Shown in pieces: positions 22,901-37,000 of a stretch of 64,000 nt of DNA. The notes below the pieces were generated by a model. It was not told where the DNA came from. It searched no databases and saw only the letters and a list, made by a program, of their open reading frames with translations. Source of the DNA: Alviniconcha marisindica (taxonomy: Eukaryota; Mollusca; Gastropoda; Provannidae); contig JABMCL010002130.1 of NCBI GenBank assembly GCA_018857735.1, positions 1,457,501-1,521,500 of the forward strand, in the 5' to 3' direction. A program made the position numbers and the translations under genes. Positions within the stretch are counted from its first letter, which is position 1. The number at the start of each line of letters is the position of its first letter.

Positions 22901-25900
22901 TTCAAAAAGAGGATAGGGGTGGTGATCATTCAAAAAGGGGATAGGGGTGGTCGTTCAAAAAGAGGATAGGTAGGGGTGGTGATCATTCAAAAAGGGGATA
23001 GGGGTGGTCGTTCAAAAAGAGGATAGGTAGGGGTGGTGATCATTCAAAAAAAGGATGGTTAGGGGTGGTGATCATTCAAAAAGAGAATGGTTAGGGTGGT
23101 GATCATTCAAAAAGGGGATAGGTGTGGTCGTTCAAAAAGAGGATAGTTAGGGGTGGTGATCATTCAAAAAGAGGATAGGGGTGGTCATTCAAAAAGAGCA
23201 TAGTTAGGGGTGGTGATCATTCAGAAAGAAGATAGGGGTGGTGATCATTCAAAAAGAGCATAGTTGGTGGTGGTGATCATTGAAAAAGAGGATAGGGGTG
23301 GTGATCATTGAAAAAGAGCATAGGGGTGGTTATCTTTCAAAAAGAGCATAGTTAGGGGTGGTGATCATTCAAAAGAGGATAGGGGTGGTGATCATTGAAA
23401 AAGAGCATAGTTAGGGGTGGTGATCATTGAAAAAGAGGTATGGGGTGGTGATCATTCAAAAAGAGGATAGTTAGGGGTGGTGATCATTGAAAAAGAAAGG
23501 GGTGGTGATCATTCAAAAAGAGCATAGTTAGGGGTGGTGATCATTGAAAAAGAAAGGGGTGGTGATCATTCAAAAAGAACATAGGGGTGGTGATCATTCA
23601 AAAAGAGAATGGTTAGGGGTGGTGGTCATTCAAGAAGTGGATGGTTAGGGGTCATGATTATTCATAGGGGTGATCATTCAAAAAGAGGATGGTTAGGGGT
23701 GATCGTTCAACAAGAGGATGGTTAGGGATCATGATTATTCATAGTGGTGATCATTCAAAAGATGGTTAAACACCCAGAATAAAAGAAGATACTGGCATGC
23801 TGTCAAAAGATTCAGAACTGCTATGTAAGCCAGACGCCAACAGCAAAATTTGAACAATTAAGTCCCGCCCCCCATCTCTCTCTCTCTCTTTCTCACCACA
23901 ACTTAGTGATAGCAAACACATGAGTATGGAGGCAGCTTGAGTGTTACAGTTACCCATTTCTGGAGACATTCTTGCTGCTCGTGAGGGTATGTAGAAACAA
24001 TTTTGTGAAAAATGAAGGATGCAGCAACAGAAGAATTACTCCAGTGGTATTCTTGTGCTAATCATATGAATCAAAAGTTCACTTGGTGCTTTTGATAGCA
24101 TGCTAATGCTGTGGATCATGAGCAAAGAGAATGGGATTTTTTCCCCCTCCCCACCAGTCACTCTGCCCTAAAGGAAAGTGAAGGAGTGGAGGGGGCAGCT
24201 GTCAGTGACAGCACCCAAACAAAGCACACATTAACCTGTAGTTGTAAAACAGTTGTGTAGGATATGAGGGGATGATTGTCACTTGGGCATTCATGCAGTA
24301 ACACCTCCTCCCCCCCCCCAACACACACACACACACACATGTATCCACAGTCCTTTGAGAGACAGAGAGAACTCAAAAACTTTATTTTACAAGGATTGTA
24401 GTTTAGGTTTAGTCAAAATCATGTCTAACAACTAGTCTTTGCTAAGCTACTGACAAATAAATATAAAATTACAGGGCATTATTTATACGTGTGCGCACGT
24501 ACACATGCACACACACATATACACACACACATAATAATAATAATAACAAAAAAAATAGAGAAAGCATTTATACACACACATACCACACAATAATAGTAAT
24601 ATTAAAAAAGTAGATATTCATAGCAGTAGATACAAGGCCTCACACATTCCACTCATGAATTGGCAGTGTTGAAGAATGCAGCTGATATATAGCAGCTAAA
24701 ATGCAACTTTTCAACCAAACTCAAAATGTTTATGTAGAATGACCATTGACCAGACTGTTGTTTGTTGCACACTTATTGAACTTTCCAGCAGTAGTTTGTG
24801 TGGTCATTTCAGCCAGTTAATGTTATGTAGGCTTCAGGACGCCACAAAACAGATCAGGCCCCATGCCCTGTGTGTGTGTGCAAGTGTTAACACTACTTCG
24901 CTGCATATGTATGTGTGTGAGTTAACACTACCTCATTGTTTATGATACCACTACTTCACTGTGTGTGTGTGTGAGTTAACACTACCTCATTGTTTGCGAT
25001 AACACTACTTCACTGTGTGTGTGAGTTAACACTACCTTGTTGTTTGTGATAACACTACTTCGCTCTGTGTGTGTGTGTGAGTTAATGCTACCTCGTTGTT
25101 TGTGATAACACTAGTTCACTGTGTGTGTAACACTACCTTGTTTGTGATAACACCACTGTGTGTGTGTGAGTTAACACTACCTCGTTGTTTGTGATAACAC
25201 TACTTCACTGTGTGTGAGTTAACACTACCTCATTTGTGATAACACTACTTCACTCTGTGTGTGTGTGTGTGTGTGTGTGAGTTAACACTACCTCGTTTGT
25301 GATAACACTACTTCTGTGTGTGAGTTAACACTACCTCGTTGTTTGTGATAACACTACTTCACTGTGTGTTTGTGAGTTAACACTACCTCATTTTTTGTGA
25401 TAACACTACTTCACTGTCCTCGTTGTTTGTGATAACACTGCTTCATTGTGTGTGTGAGTTAACACTACCTCGTTGTTTGTGATAACACTGCTTCATTGTG
25501 TGTGTGAGTTAACACTACCTCGTTGTTTGTGATAACACTGCTTCATTGTGTGTGTGTGTGTGTTTGCAGAGAGGAGGAGGAGGAACTGGAGGCCAAGCTA
25601 ATGAAGGAGGAGGAGGAGGGGGAGGGGGATGCCTCACAGAGTTCAGCTCCTGACACCACTACCTCAAGCCACCCCATCAGTGTGCAGACGGATGAGTCAG
25701 GTAATGGCCACACCCGAACAGATGAGTCGGGTAATGACCGCTCCATCAGCGTGTGTAGACGGGTGTCCAGTAATGCTGCACCATCAGTGTGCACAGACAG
25801 ATGTCGGGTAATGGCCGCACCATCGGCGTGTGCAGACAGATGTCAATGGCCGCACCATCAGTGTGTGCAGACAGATGTGAGGTAATGGCTGCACCATTAG

Positions 25901-28900
25901 AGTGTGCAGACAGATGTTGGGTAATGGCTGCACCATCAGTGTGTGCAGATGTCAGGTAATGGCCGCACCATCAGTGTGTGCAGACAGGTGTCGGGTAATG
26001 CTGCACCATCAGTGTGTGCAGACGGGTGTCGGGTAATGCTGCACCATCAGGTGTGCAGACAGGTGTCGGGTAGTGCCGCACCATCAGTGTGTGCAGACGG
26101 TGTTGGGTAGTGCCGCACCATCAGTGTGTGCAGACAGGTGTCGGGTAGTGCCGCACCATCAGTGTGTGCAGACAGGTGTCGGGTAGTGCCGCACCATCAG
26201 TGTGTGCAGACAGGTGTCGGGTAGTGCCGCACCATCAGTGTGTGCAGACAGGTGTCGGGTAGTGCCGCACCATCAGTGTGTGCAGACAGGTGTCGGGTAG
26301 TGCCGCCCCATCAGTGTACAGAGACAGTGGTATGGCCACCCCATCAGTGTACAGAGAAGTGAGTAATGGCCACCCCATCAGTGTACAGAGAAGTGAGTAA
26401 TGGCCACCCCATCAGTGTACAGAGAAGTGAGTAATGGCCACCCCATCAGTGTACAGAGAAGTGAGTAATGGTCACCCCATCAGTGTACAGACCAATAAGT
26501 GAGTAATGGCCACTCCAACAGTGTACAAATATGTGAGTAATGGCCACCCCATCAGTGTACAGACAGGCATGTCGGGTGTTGGCCACCCCATCAGTGTACA
26601 GACACATAAGGCAGGAGGTGATTGGTGCACAAACACCTAAGTCTAGTAATAATAAAGGACATTAATGATGTGCCTGACCTATCGAGGAACAGGACAGCAC
26701 TAGGTGTGCACTGTGGTGAGTTACAATGATCAATAGAATAATCAGGACCACCACACTGACACATACATTGACACACATGCATGCACACACATGTGCACAG
26801 TATATTCACAGAGAGGAAAATATGCCAAGGGACAGGGACAAAAGTTCTGAGGCTTTTCTGAAAGATGACCTGGGCTGTTCCCTGTACCCCCCATTAGGGC
26901 TGGGCCCTGTACCCCCCATTAGGGCTGGGCCCTGTACCCCCCATTAGGGCTGGGCCCTGTACCCCCCATTAGGGCTGGGCCCTGTACCCCCATTAGGGCT
27001 GGGCCCTGTACCCCCATTAGGGCTGGGCTATGTACCCCCCATTAGGGCTGGGCCCTGTACCCCCCATTAGGGCTGGGCCCTGTACCCCCATTAGGGCTGG
27101 GCCCTGTACCCCCCATTAGGGCTGGGCCCTGTACCCCCATTAGGGCTGGGCTATGTACCCCCCTTTAGGGCTGTGCCATGTACCCCCCATTAGGGCTGGG
27201 CCCTGTACCCCCCATTAGGGCTGGGCCCTGTACCCCCATTGGGGCTCTGCCATGTACCCCCCATTAGGGCTGGGCCCTGTACCGCCCATTAGGGCTGGGC
27301 CCTGTACCCCCCATTGGGGCATCTGCCATGTACCCCCCATTAGGGCTGGGCCATGTACCCCCCATTAGGGCTGGGCCATGTACCCCCCATTAGGGCTGGG
27401 CCATGTACCCCCCATTAGGGCTGGGCCATGTACCCCCCAAGGGTCACACATAAAGGGACAATTGCTGGCCATTGTTGATGCCAAGCTTGCATGCCTCTTT
27501 GAGTTCAGTTGTGTAACATCCTGCAATTGTGTTGTTGTCTCCAGGTGAAGGGAAGTTCCAGTTTCCCTCTGGGTCTGACCTCAATGTGCGGCTACGTCGT
27601 GTGATCACAGGCTATCAAAGAAACCACAAGAAAATGATGCTGAAACAGGAGCAGTTTGCCAGGGTTAGTTCAGTCCAGCTCTGGTTTCTTCCTCTGCTTT
27701 CTTCTCCTGCCAGTCCTTTTCCACTTACTGATATTTGACAGCATACACATTTGTGAGTAGGTTCACTATACACTGGGACACACATTTGTGAGTAGGTTCA
27801 CTATACACTGGGACACACATTTGTGTACAGTATTTTGTTCAGCCCAGGCTGAAGCATTGACACTGAACTGAAAGCGTGCCCAACCATGCCGTGCTCAGCC
27901 CTGCTTCTGACCCAAGCACAGTATGCATTCCATTTCAGCCTCCTAAACTCTTTTGCTGTGGCCTGAACAACTCCTGAAACTCTTGCTGTGGCCTGAACAA
28001 CTCCTGAAACTCTTGCTGTGGCCTGAACAACTCCTGAAACTCTTGCTGTGGCCTGAACAACTCCTGAAACTCTTGCTGTGGCCTGAACAACTCCTAAACT
28101 CTTTTGCTGTGGCCTGAACAACTCCTGAAACTCTTGCTGTGGCCTGAACAACTCCTGAAACTCTTGCTGTGGCCTGAACAACTCCTAAACTCTTTTGCTG
28201 TGGCCTGAACAACTCCTGAAACTCTTGCTGTGGCCTGAACAACTCCTAAAACTCTTTTGCTGTGGCCTGAACAACTCCTGAAACTCTTGCTGTGGCCTGA
28301 ACAACTCCTAAACTCTTTTGCTGTGGCCTGAACAACTAGCTGTTGAGGAAAAGGGTGCAGATGCTCCCTTCAAATGATGGCTGACCAGGGGAGAGGTATT
28401 TGGTCTGATGAAGAAATGAGATCGCTCATGGAAGTGGGGGCAGAGGGATCAGTGTTTTTAAAATCTTGAAGGTTCTGTAAAAAAATATCTCCAGATTTTG
28501 GGTCCAGATTGGGAAAGTACTTAAGGAAGAGTATGGAATTGACAGTGCCGCATTCTTGACATGATTTTAGGGTTTGGCGTGATGTCAGACCGCTTGTGGA
28601 TTTTATGTGTGAACAAGTCAGCGCGCAGCGAGCCCTGGTGCCCACTGGGTCCATGCTGTAGTGTGAACATGCTCTGTCACTTCCTTTCCCCACTGGGTCC
28701 ATGCTGTAGTGTGAACATGCTCTGTCACTTCCTTTCCACTTTTGCTGTACAGGGTGGAGAGCGTCACTGCTGAATTGCTGTCACTTTCTTTTCCTGTTAT
28801 GATGTACAGGGTGGGGAGTGTCCCATTTTATCAGCTGAATTGCTGTCACTTTCCTTTCCTCTTATACAGGGTGTCATGTTGTATCAGCTGAAGTTCTGCC

Positions 28901-29818
28901 ACTTTCTTTTGTAAAGTGTGGAGAGTGTCATGTTGTATCAGCTGAAGTTCTGTCACTTTCTTTTCCTGTTATGTTGTACAGGGTGGATCAGCTGAATTTC
29001 TGAGGGTTTTGTGACATTCTGTTCAACAACAACAACACGCACACACACTTGTTGCTGCATGCGCACTTATATAATCCATACCTAAAGATACATAGTATGC
29101 TGATAATAACACTGTCAATAAGAGTTGCTGTCCCTGCTGAGATTGTTCTTGGAAGACGGGTTGTATTTTCATATTTTAAATGTTAATGATAATGGCATTT
29201 GCTTTTCTTTTTTTACTTGACTGACAGAAAATGGAACGCCGAGAACAAGCACAGATGATGGTATCAGAGAGAGTCAGCAAGAAGAAAGAATTTCAGCAGA
29301 GGTAGGTTGCTATGACAGCAGGAAGCCATCATGGGGCTGTCCAGAATCATTCATCGGTCTTTTCATTCCTTCAGTCATGTCACCCAGTGAGGCACAGGAC
29401 AGGATCTACATTGTGTGTTGTTTCCAAACTTTGTTTATTTTTATATTTTATAGTCAACATGGCAGGTTTTTAAACACTTTTTGTACATTTTTTTATATCT
29501 GAGGTTATAATTATCCAAGGACTTTGATCAGATAAATGTTTTGGTCATTTGTTTGTCATATCCAGGGAGTCTCAAAATTCAGCTTCACTGTATATCATCA
29601 GGCATTTCTGATCTCACTGTTTCTCAGTATACAGCTTGATGTATGTATATGATGAATTTAAGCCTTCCATATATATACATACTTTTACACCCACTGCCCT
29701 TTTGTCCCTATTTCTGATTATTGCTTTCTTCTGACTTACCTGCTTGAAAAAATTTCAGTCTGCATATTTCAAATATAAATGAACAAATGAACAAACTGTT
29801 TTTGCACCTGCACCTGTT

Positions 29819-29885
<67 letters not shown>

Positions 29886-32800
29886 CCATAATTCAAGCAC
29901 ACTCATTTTCAGTACCTAGCTCAAGCACGTTGTCGTTAGTTTGTTGATTTTCTTGTTCATATGCATAATTATAGTATGTGCTGTGAGGTGGTAGGCCATG
30001 CACCTGCATGCCTTCATGAGGGTCAGTGGCCTAAATGAATAAATCTTCCATGTATAGCCATATTCTCTCTCGCTTTCTCTAGTTTGTCTTGATATGTGAC
30101 CCTTTGTGGTTGACAGAATCATACTACTACCAACAACTTTCTGTGCACTTGTACCTGAGTGGTGTGTGTGTGGCATTTTAATGATGAATACTTGTAGCAT
30201 TGATTAAGCCGTTTTTACAAAACTGTTAGCATGATTAGTGTGGGTACGCGCCATTGAACATTTAACAACACTGTCTGGACAGATGTGCATTGAGGTCTTG
30301 TCCTTTGTTACTGAACAGCACTCATTCAGCTGATCATTGCTTTGTTCATTCATTCATTTCATTCTTTGAATCATGTTGGTGCCCATTTTCTGTTCCATCA
30401 ATGCCGTGCTGGAAAATATTTAGAAATTAGTTGTCATGTCCCTGCTGCTTAACTTCATGATCATTTAGAGGGGATTTGTTTTTTGAGTTAGACAGTATAT
30501 ATGACAAATGCCAGTTTAATGTCCAGCAAGAAACCCACCAAACAATGCCTGAAATCAGAATGTTTGAAGAGTGCAAGCCTACAGGTCACACCCTTTCAGT
30601 ATTCTGTGGAAGGATTTTGCAGCTGTTCAGGATATTTCATAGCCATAGAATATCACAACTGATAATGGACGCTGAAAATTACCTGCCAGTAATGGAGCAA
30701 GAATGCAGTAGCTCCCGTACTCCTCAGATTTGATCTGGGTCAGCATAGTCTCCTTAACCTCTTGGTTGTGGCTCCGTGGTGTCTGTGTTCAGCACTGGGT
30801 GTATCAGAGACTGGCCGATACCATAATAGTGCAGTCACACCAAATGGAGGATGTTTTGCTGCCTCAGTTTGCTGATCTGTGCACTCGCTCAAAAAGAGAG
30901 GTTATTATGAAATGTGCTGGTTTCACAAGAAAGAGGGGTTATGTTGAACTTGAGGTGTGCTAGTAGCCTGCGTGTACACACAATCCAGAACAACTTCTCC
31001 ATGGTCCATTTTCACATATCTGTGATACAACACTTTACTGTTTGAAAGAAGGTGTCCAGCTCCCATTTTCTTTCTGTTTCTCATGGAAAGGGGTTATTTT
31101 CAAGCGTACCAGTTCCCCGTTCATGATCCCCCAGTGTAGCAGACACAGAAAGTGATGGTCCCCTCTGTTGAAGCGTACCAGTTCCCCGTTCATGATCCCC
31201 CAGTGCAGCAGACACAGAAAGTGGTCCCCTCTGTTGAGAACCCAGACCTGCCAAAGGTCCAGCGTTTATATAACCATGCAGGTTTTGCCCACTACCAACA
31301 GTTTCCTCTTAGCTTCCACCATCCTGGTCCATCCAACGTCGTTACATTTCAAATCTTCTCCCTGTTTTTTCTTCTTCTGCCTGTGTGCCTGCAAATAAAG
31401 TAGGTTATACTGCTCATTGTCACAAGCATTGGGAGCAGGTTCCCACGTTGAGTGCCCAGGGAATAGAAATAGGTTTTAAAATAGGATTATGTATCATATT
31501 GGTGAATGAGACCAAGGTTGTAATTGGATAGTTTTCTTGCCTCACTTGAATGTGTAGAGTGCACTTTGTTTAGTACCTGCATGGAAGGTACTGCACTTAG
31601 GTCAGTTGTAATCTAAAGGAATGTGATTATAGAGATATGCTTACTATTGTCTCTTTTTGACTTGGATGCATTTGCTGTTGACTGTGTTGCATCCAAAACT
31701 GCCAGCCAGTTTCTCCATTCGTGAGAAAAGGAGGTTATTTTCAACTGTCCTGGTTTCCCATTCTTGGGGGGTCCTGGTTTCCCATTCATGAGAAAGAGGT
31801 TATTGTGAAGTGTACTGGTTTCCCATTCATGAGAAAGAGGTTATTGTGAAGTGTACTGGTTTCCCATTCATGAGAAAGGGGTTATTGTGAAGTGTACTGG
31901 TTTCCCATTCATGAGAAAGAGGTTATTGTGAAGTGTACTGGTTTCCCATTCATGAGAAAGAGAGGTTATTTTGAAGTGTACTGGTTTCCCATTCATGAGA
32001 AAGGGGGTCACTTTGAAGCATTCCAGTTCATGAGAAAGGGGGTCACTTTAAGTGTGCCAGTTTTTTCCATTCATGTTCATTGCTTTTCATGCTTCACAAG
32101 CAGGACGGTCAAACCTGGTAGAGGTCAGTAATATATATTATTGCAAAAGCATGCTACAGCCAAGATATATGCTTTCTTTTGACATTTGTTCATTCTTGCA
32201 TTCAGTAAGGTTAAATGCCTACTTATTTCCAAGTGAGTCTTTATATGAGCATATAACATTACACAGTGGTTGTGACTATACTTGGTGATAAAGATTATGG
32301 CAGTGTGCTTGAGCAGCCTTTTTCAAGTCGGGTGAAGAAAGGGAAGAGATCAGAAAGAAGAGGCCCAGATATTCAAGTCGGGTGAAGAAAGGGAAGAGAT
32401 CAGAAAGAAGAGGCCCAGATATTCAAGTCGGGTGAAGAAAGGGAAGAGATCAGAAAGAAGAGGCCCAGATAAAAAGCAGAAACCAAGAAGGGTGCAAGTG
32501 CTGGTCCCTTTGGTACTTTGAGATGAAAGCATCCAGATTTGGGGGTGCTTGTGATGCTTTGAAATGAAGGTGTTATGGTTTGAGCGTCCTGCTTGTGCCC
32601 CACTGCTATCCCCAGTAAGCTTCTCCGCATGGGGTCGGCTTACGCGCACGGTACCAAGTCCCTATAGTTTGCTGTGGTGCCGTAACAGTCGCTGGTCACG
32701 ACGTGAGGAGGCTGACTTCTATCGCACGGTGTCTACGTTTGGAGTGGAGTTTGACCGAGAGAGTGGCCGCTTCAAGTGGGACCGCTTCCGCTCCCTGGCC

Positions 32801-34022
32801 CGCCTGGAGCGCAAGTACGACGAGACCATCACTGAGTACTTCCATGCCTTCTACTACATGTGTCAGACTGTCTGCGGCAAGTTCAGGTCTGATGACCGGG
32901 GTAAGTGTCTTTGTCTCGGTCTTTGTCACATGATCAGGAAATTTGCCACATGGTGGGGGGTAAGTTTCAGTGCTGGAGGATGTGAAGTAAGTTGCCCGTG
33001 TCAGATGATGTGAGTTGTGAGGTCTTATTTTTCTGTCAGATGATGTGAAGTAAGTTGTCTGTGTCAGATGATGTCTCTGTGAGGTAAGTCTTTCAGTCAG
33101 AAGATGTGAAATGTTGTCTGTGTCACTGTCAGGTGATGTGAGGTAAATTTTTCTGTCGGATAATATGAGGTACATTTTTTAATCAGATGATTTGAGGTAT
33201 GTTTTTTTATTAAATGGTGTGAGGTGATGTGTTGGTCAAGACAAAAATATAGCAGGCAGGTTGTGGAAGGTGAGATTTAGTACTGGAGCAGATGACTAGT
33301 CTCACCACATGGTACTGACTGTGACAGACACGCAGGTATCACGTGGGATTGCTGAACAGTACAGTATCCTTCGGGGTTGACAAACATGCAGGTGTCACTG
33401 TCCTGGGGGGTTGATTGCTGAACAGTACACTGTCCTGGGGGGGGGGGGGGGGGGGTGATTGCTGAACAGTACACTGTCCTGGGGGGGGTTGATTGCTGAA
33501 CAGTACACTGTCCTGGGGGGATTGCTGAACAGTACACTGTCCTGGGGGGGATTGCTGAACAGTACACTGTCGGGGGGGGGGGGGGGGGGGGGGGTGATTG
33601 CTGAAGAGTTACTGTACCTGGGGTTGATTGCTGAACAGTACACTGTCCTGGGGGGGTGGGGTTGATTGATGAACAGTACACTGTCCTGGGGGGTTGATTG
33701 CTGAACAGTACACTGTCCAGGGTGGGTTGATTGCTGAACAGTACACTTTCCGGGGGGGGGGGGGGGGGGGGTGATTGCTGACAGTATGTCCTTGAGGTGG
33801 TTGATTTGAACAGTACAGCCTGGGGGGTGGGGCGGGGGGGTTGATTGATGAACAGTACACTGTCCGGAGGGGTGATTGCTGAACAGTACACTGTCCGTGA
33901 GGGGGGGGGGGGGGGGGGGATTGCTGAAATGTGCTGTCCTGGGGGGGGGGGGGGGGGGAGATTGCTGAACAGTACACTGTCCTGGGGGGGGGGGGGGGGA
34001 GAGATTGCTGAAAGTACACTGT

Positions 34023-34055
<33 letters not shown>

Positions 34056-37000
34056 GATTGCTGAACAGTACACTGTCGGGGGGGGGGGGGGGTGGATTGC
34101 TACGTACACGTCCTGATGGGGTGTGCTGACAGTACACTGGGGGGGGGGGGGGGGGGGGCCTGAACAGTACACTGTCCTGGGGGATTGATTGCTGAACAAT
34201 ACACTGTCCGGGGTGGGTGGGGGTGTTGATTTCTGAACAGTACACTGTCCGGGGGGGGGGGGTCTTTCTGGGTTCATGACAGACACATTACAGTGGTCTT
34301 TCTGGGTTCATGACAGACACATTACATTGGTCTCTCTGGGTTCATGACAGGCACATTGCATTGGTCTCTGGGTTCATGACAGACACATTACATTCGTCTT
34401 TCAGGGTTCATGACAGGCACAGTACATTGGTCTCTCTGGGTTCATGACAGACACATTATATTGGTCTCTGGGTTCATGACAGACGCATTATATTGGTCTC
34501 TCTGGGTTCATGATAGACACTTTACAAAAGCAAGACCCCATGGTGGGTGCAGAATACAAGTGATGTAAGTGTTGTTCTTAGCATATCAATTGCAAAGTGA
34601 TTCTGTAAGTTCAGGGAGTGTTTTTTTATGCTAATGGACTAAGTGATCCTTTTAGCTGAGATATTCTTCTGTAAGTTAACATAGTGCTTTTGTTTTTGTT
34701 TTTCACAGATTAAGTGAGAGATAATTGAGATAGTGTCAAACCTATAGCAGGCTACCCCAGCAATTGTGGTGGGGTTAGCGGGTGTGGGTATTGACAGGAG
34801 GTGGGTGGTGGTGGGAAGATGTGAACTGTGCATGCTTACTTCATATTGACATTGCCTTCAGACTTGGATTCTTTGTTATAGAGACACAGCGAGGGGGGAA
34901 GAAGAAAGTTTCCATGACAAAAAGTGTTCTGCAACAGTGGCTGACAAGTATGGAAATTTTCTCCGTTGTGTCGTACTTAGCCAGCATGATGATAGTTCCA
35001 CTTGCTTTTCTTAGCCATTGTGTGCTCTTGCATGTTGCTGGAACGGTGGATAAGGGATGAAAATGACTTGTATGTACCAGCCAGCCAGCAACCTGAAATT
35101 GGGTCCTCCACAGTTATTAATTCATAGTTGTTTGGCTGGGCATTGCCCATGGTGCTGCTGCTCAATCCATGCCGACTTTGCAGCTGGCCCTTTCACTTCA
35201 TGCTGCTTGCTCAGTGCAAACCTGGAGACATCTTGTTGGAAAACCTCTTCCTTGTTCTGCATGCAAACCTGTATAAGTAAAGAAAAGACACCCCCTTACC
35301 CCCTTACTGTATTCTCTCTTATACCAAAAGAGAGAATTTTTAAACCTCTGATGTGTTACCTGTGACAGTAATTGGCTGCATGTTGGGGTATTGATTTCAG
35401 CACTTACTGCAATGTCTTGGCGTCAAATGTACATACAAAACCTCAGGCCTGTAGATGCTGAACATTCAAGTCTGCCTAGGTTGGTTATCCTGGCAAGAGA
35501 AGATGATGTAAGATTATGATGTATGGATCCAAATATGTAGGCTATGCAGAGGGGTGGCTGTCCTTGTCCTGGAGTGTGGCCTGAAACACATAGACCACAC
35601 ACTACACGTTCAGTCCTTGGTAGAGTGGCTGTCCTTGTCCTGGAGTGTGGCCTGAAACACATAGACCACACGCTACACATTCAGTCCTTGGTAGAGTGGC
35701 TGTCCTTGTCCTGGAGTGTGGCCTGAAACACATAGACCACACGCTACACGTTCAGTCCTTGGTAGAGTGGCTGTCCTTGTCCTGAAGTGTGGCCTGAAAC
35801 ACATAGACCACACGCTACACATTCAGTCCTTGGTAGAGTGGCTGTCCTTGTCCTGGAGTGTGGCCTGAAACACATAGACCACACGCTACACATTCAGTCC
35901 TTGGTAGAGTGGCTGTCCTTGTCCTGGAGTGTGGCCTGAAACACATAGACCACACGCTACACGTTCAGTCCTTGGTAGAGTGGCTGTCCTTGTCCTGGAG
36001 TGTGGCCTGAAACACATAGACCACACTCTACACATTCAGTCCTTGGTTCAGTGGCTGTCCTTGTCCTGGAGTGTGGCCTGAAACACATAGACCACACGCT
36101 ACACATTCAGTCCTTGGTTCAGTGGCTGTCCTTGCAATAGAGATGCATGTTATAATGTGTGTTGCTAAAAATGTATGATGCTGTGGCCTGCTTTATGAGT
36201 TTGTTGCCCGAATACAGATAACCAGGTGGTATTCCTCTTGGCTGCAGTTGCATGGAACATTTACTGTCCCCCTTCCCTCCCTTCAGAGTCACAGATAATA
36301 TACATAGTGGGATGTGATAATGAAGTGTCCCCCTTTGGGCTGGCTACTGCATTGCTATTTGATGGCAGGGAGAACTGCACCAAGTGCTGCACTGGCCCCA
36401 TCACTATGATTGTGCATTAAGATTGGCTGCTGTTAGAGCCATTTTAAAGTGTTATTAATGATGAGGGGCAAGTCACAAGACAGCAACCACAAAGGGCAGC
36501 TATTGAAGAGAAAGGAAAGCCTAAGCAGGGAAGTGAACCCATGTTCCCATGCTAGCCCAACGCCTCGCCACTAGGTCAAACCAGCTCACCTTATGGGTAT
36601 CATTTGCCTTTTTGGTTACACTTGTTGGACACCCACTAGGTCAAACCAGCTCACCTTATGGGTATCATTAGCCTTTTGGTTACACTTGTTTTAACACCCA
36701 CTAGGTCAAACCAGCTCACCTTATGGGTATCATTAACCTTTTGGTTACACTTGTTGGACACCCACTAGGTCAAACCACACCTTATGGGTATCATTAGCCT
36801 TTTGGTTATGCTTGTTTGAACACCCACTAGGTCAAACCAGCTCACCTTATGGGTATCATTAACCTTTTGGTTACACTTGTTGGACACCCACTAGGTCAAA
36901 CCAGCTCACCTTATGGGTATCATTAACCTTTTGGTTACACTTGTTGGACACCCACTGGGTCAAACCAGCTCACCTTATGGGTATCATTAACCTTTTGGTT

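Noticed and set aside
26877..27437. ATTAGGG motifs resembling telomere repeats
   Set aside because: TTAGGG occurs only once per 26-bp unit and is not in pure hexamer tandem, so this is not an interstitial telomere.
32564..32688. Upstream extension of exon 11 in the same open frame
   Set aside because: A CAG acceptor at 32688 gives the correct phase with exon 10, and the extension has no family similarity.
33277..34286. Long Pro-rich frames (up to 322 codons) on the - strand
   Set aside because: They follow the C runs of the G-run minisatellite; several frames are open at once and the sequence is purely periodic.
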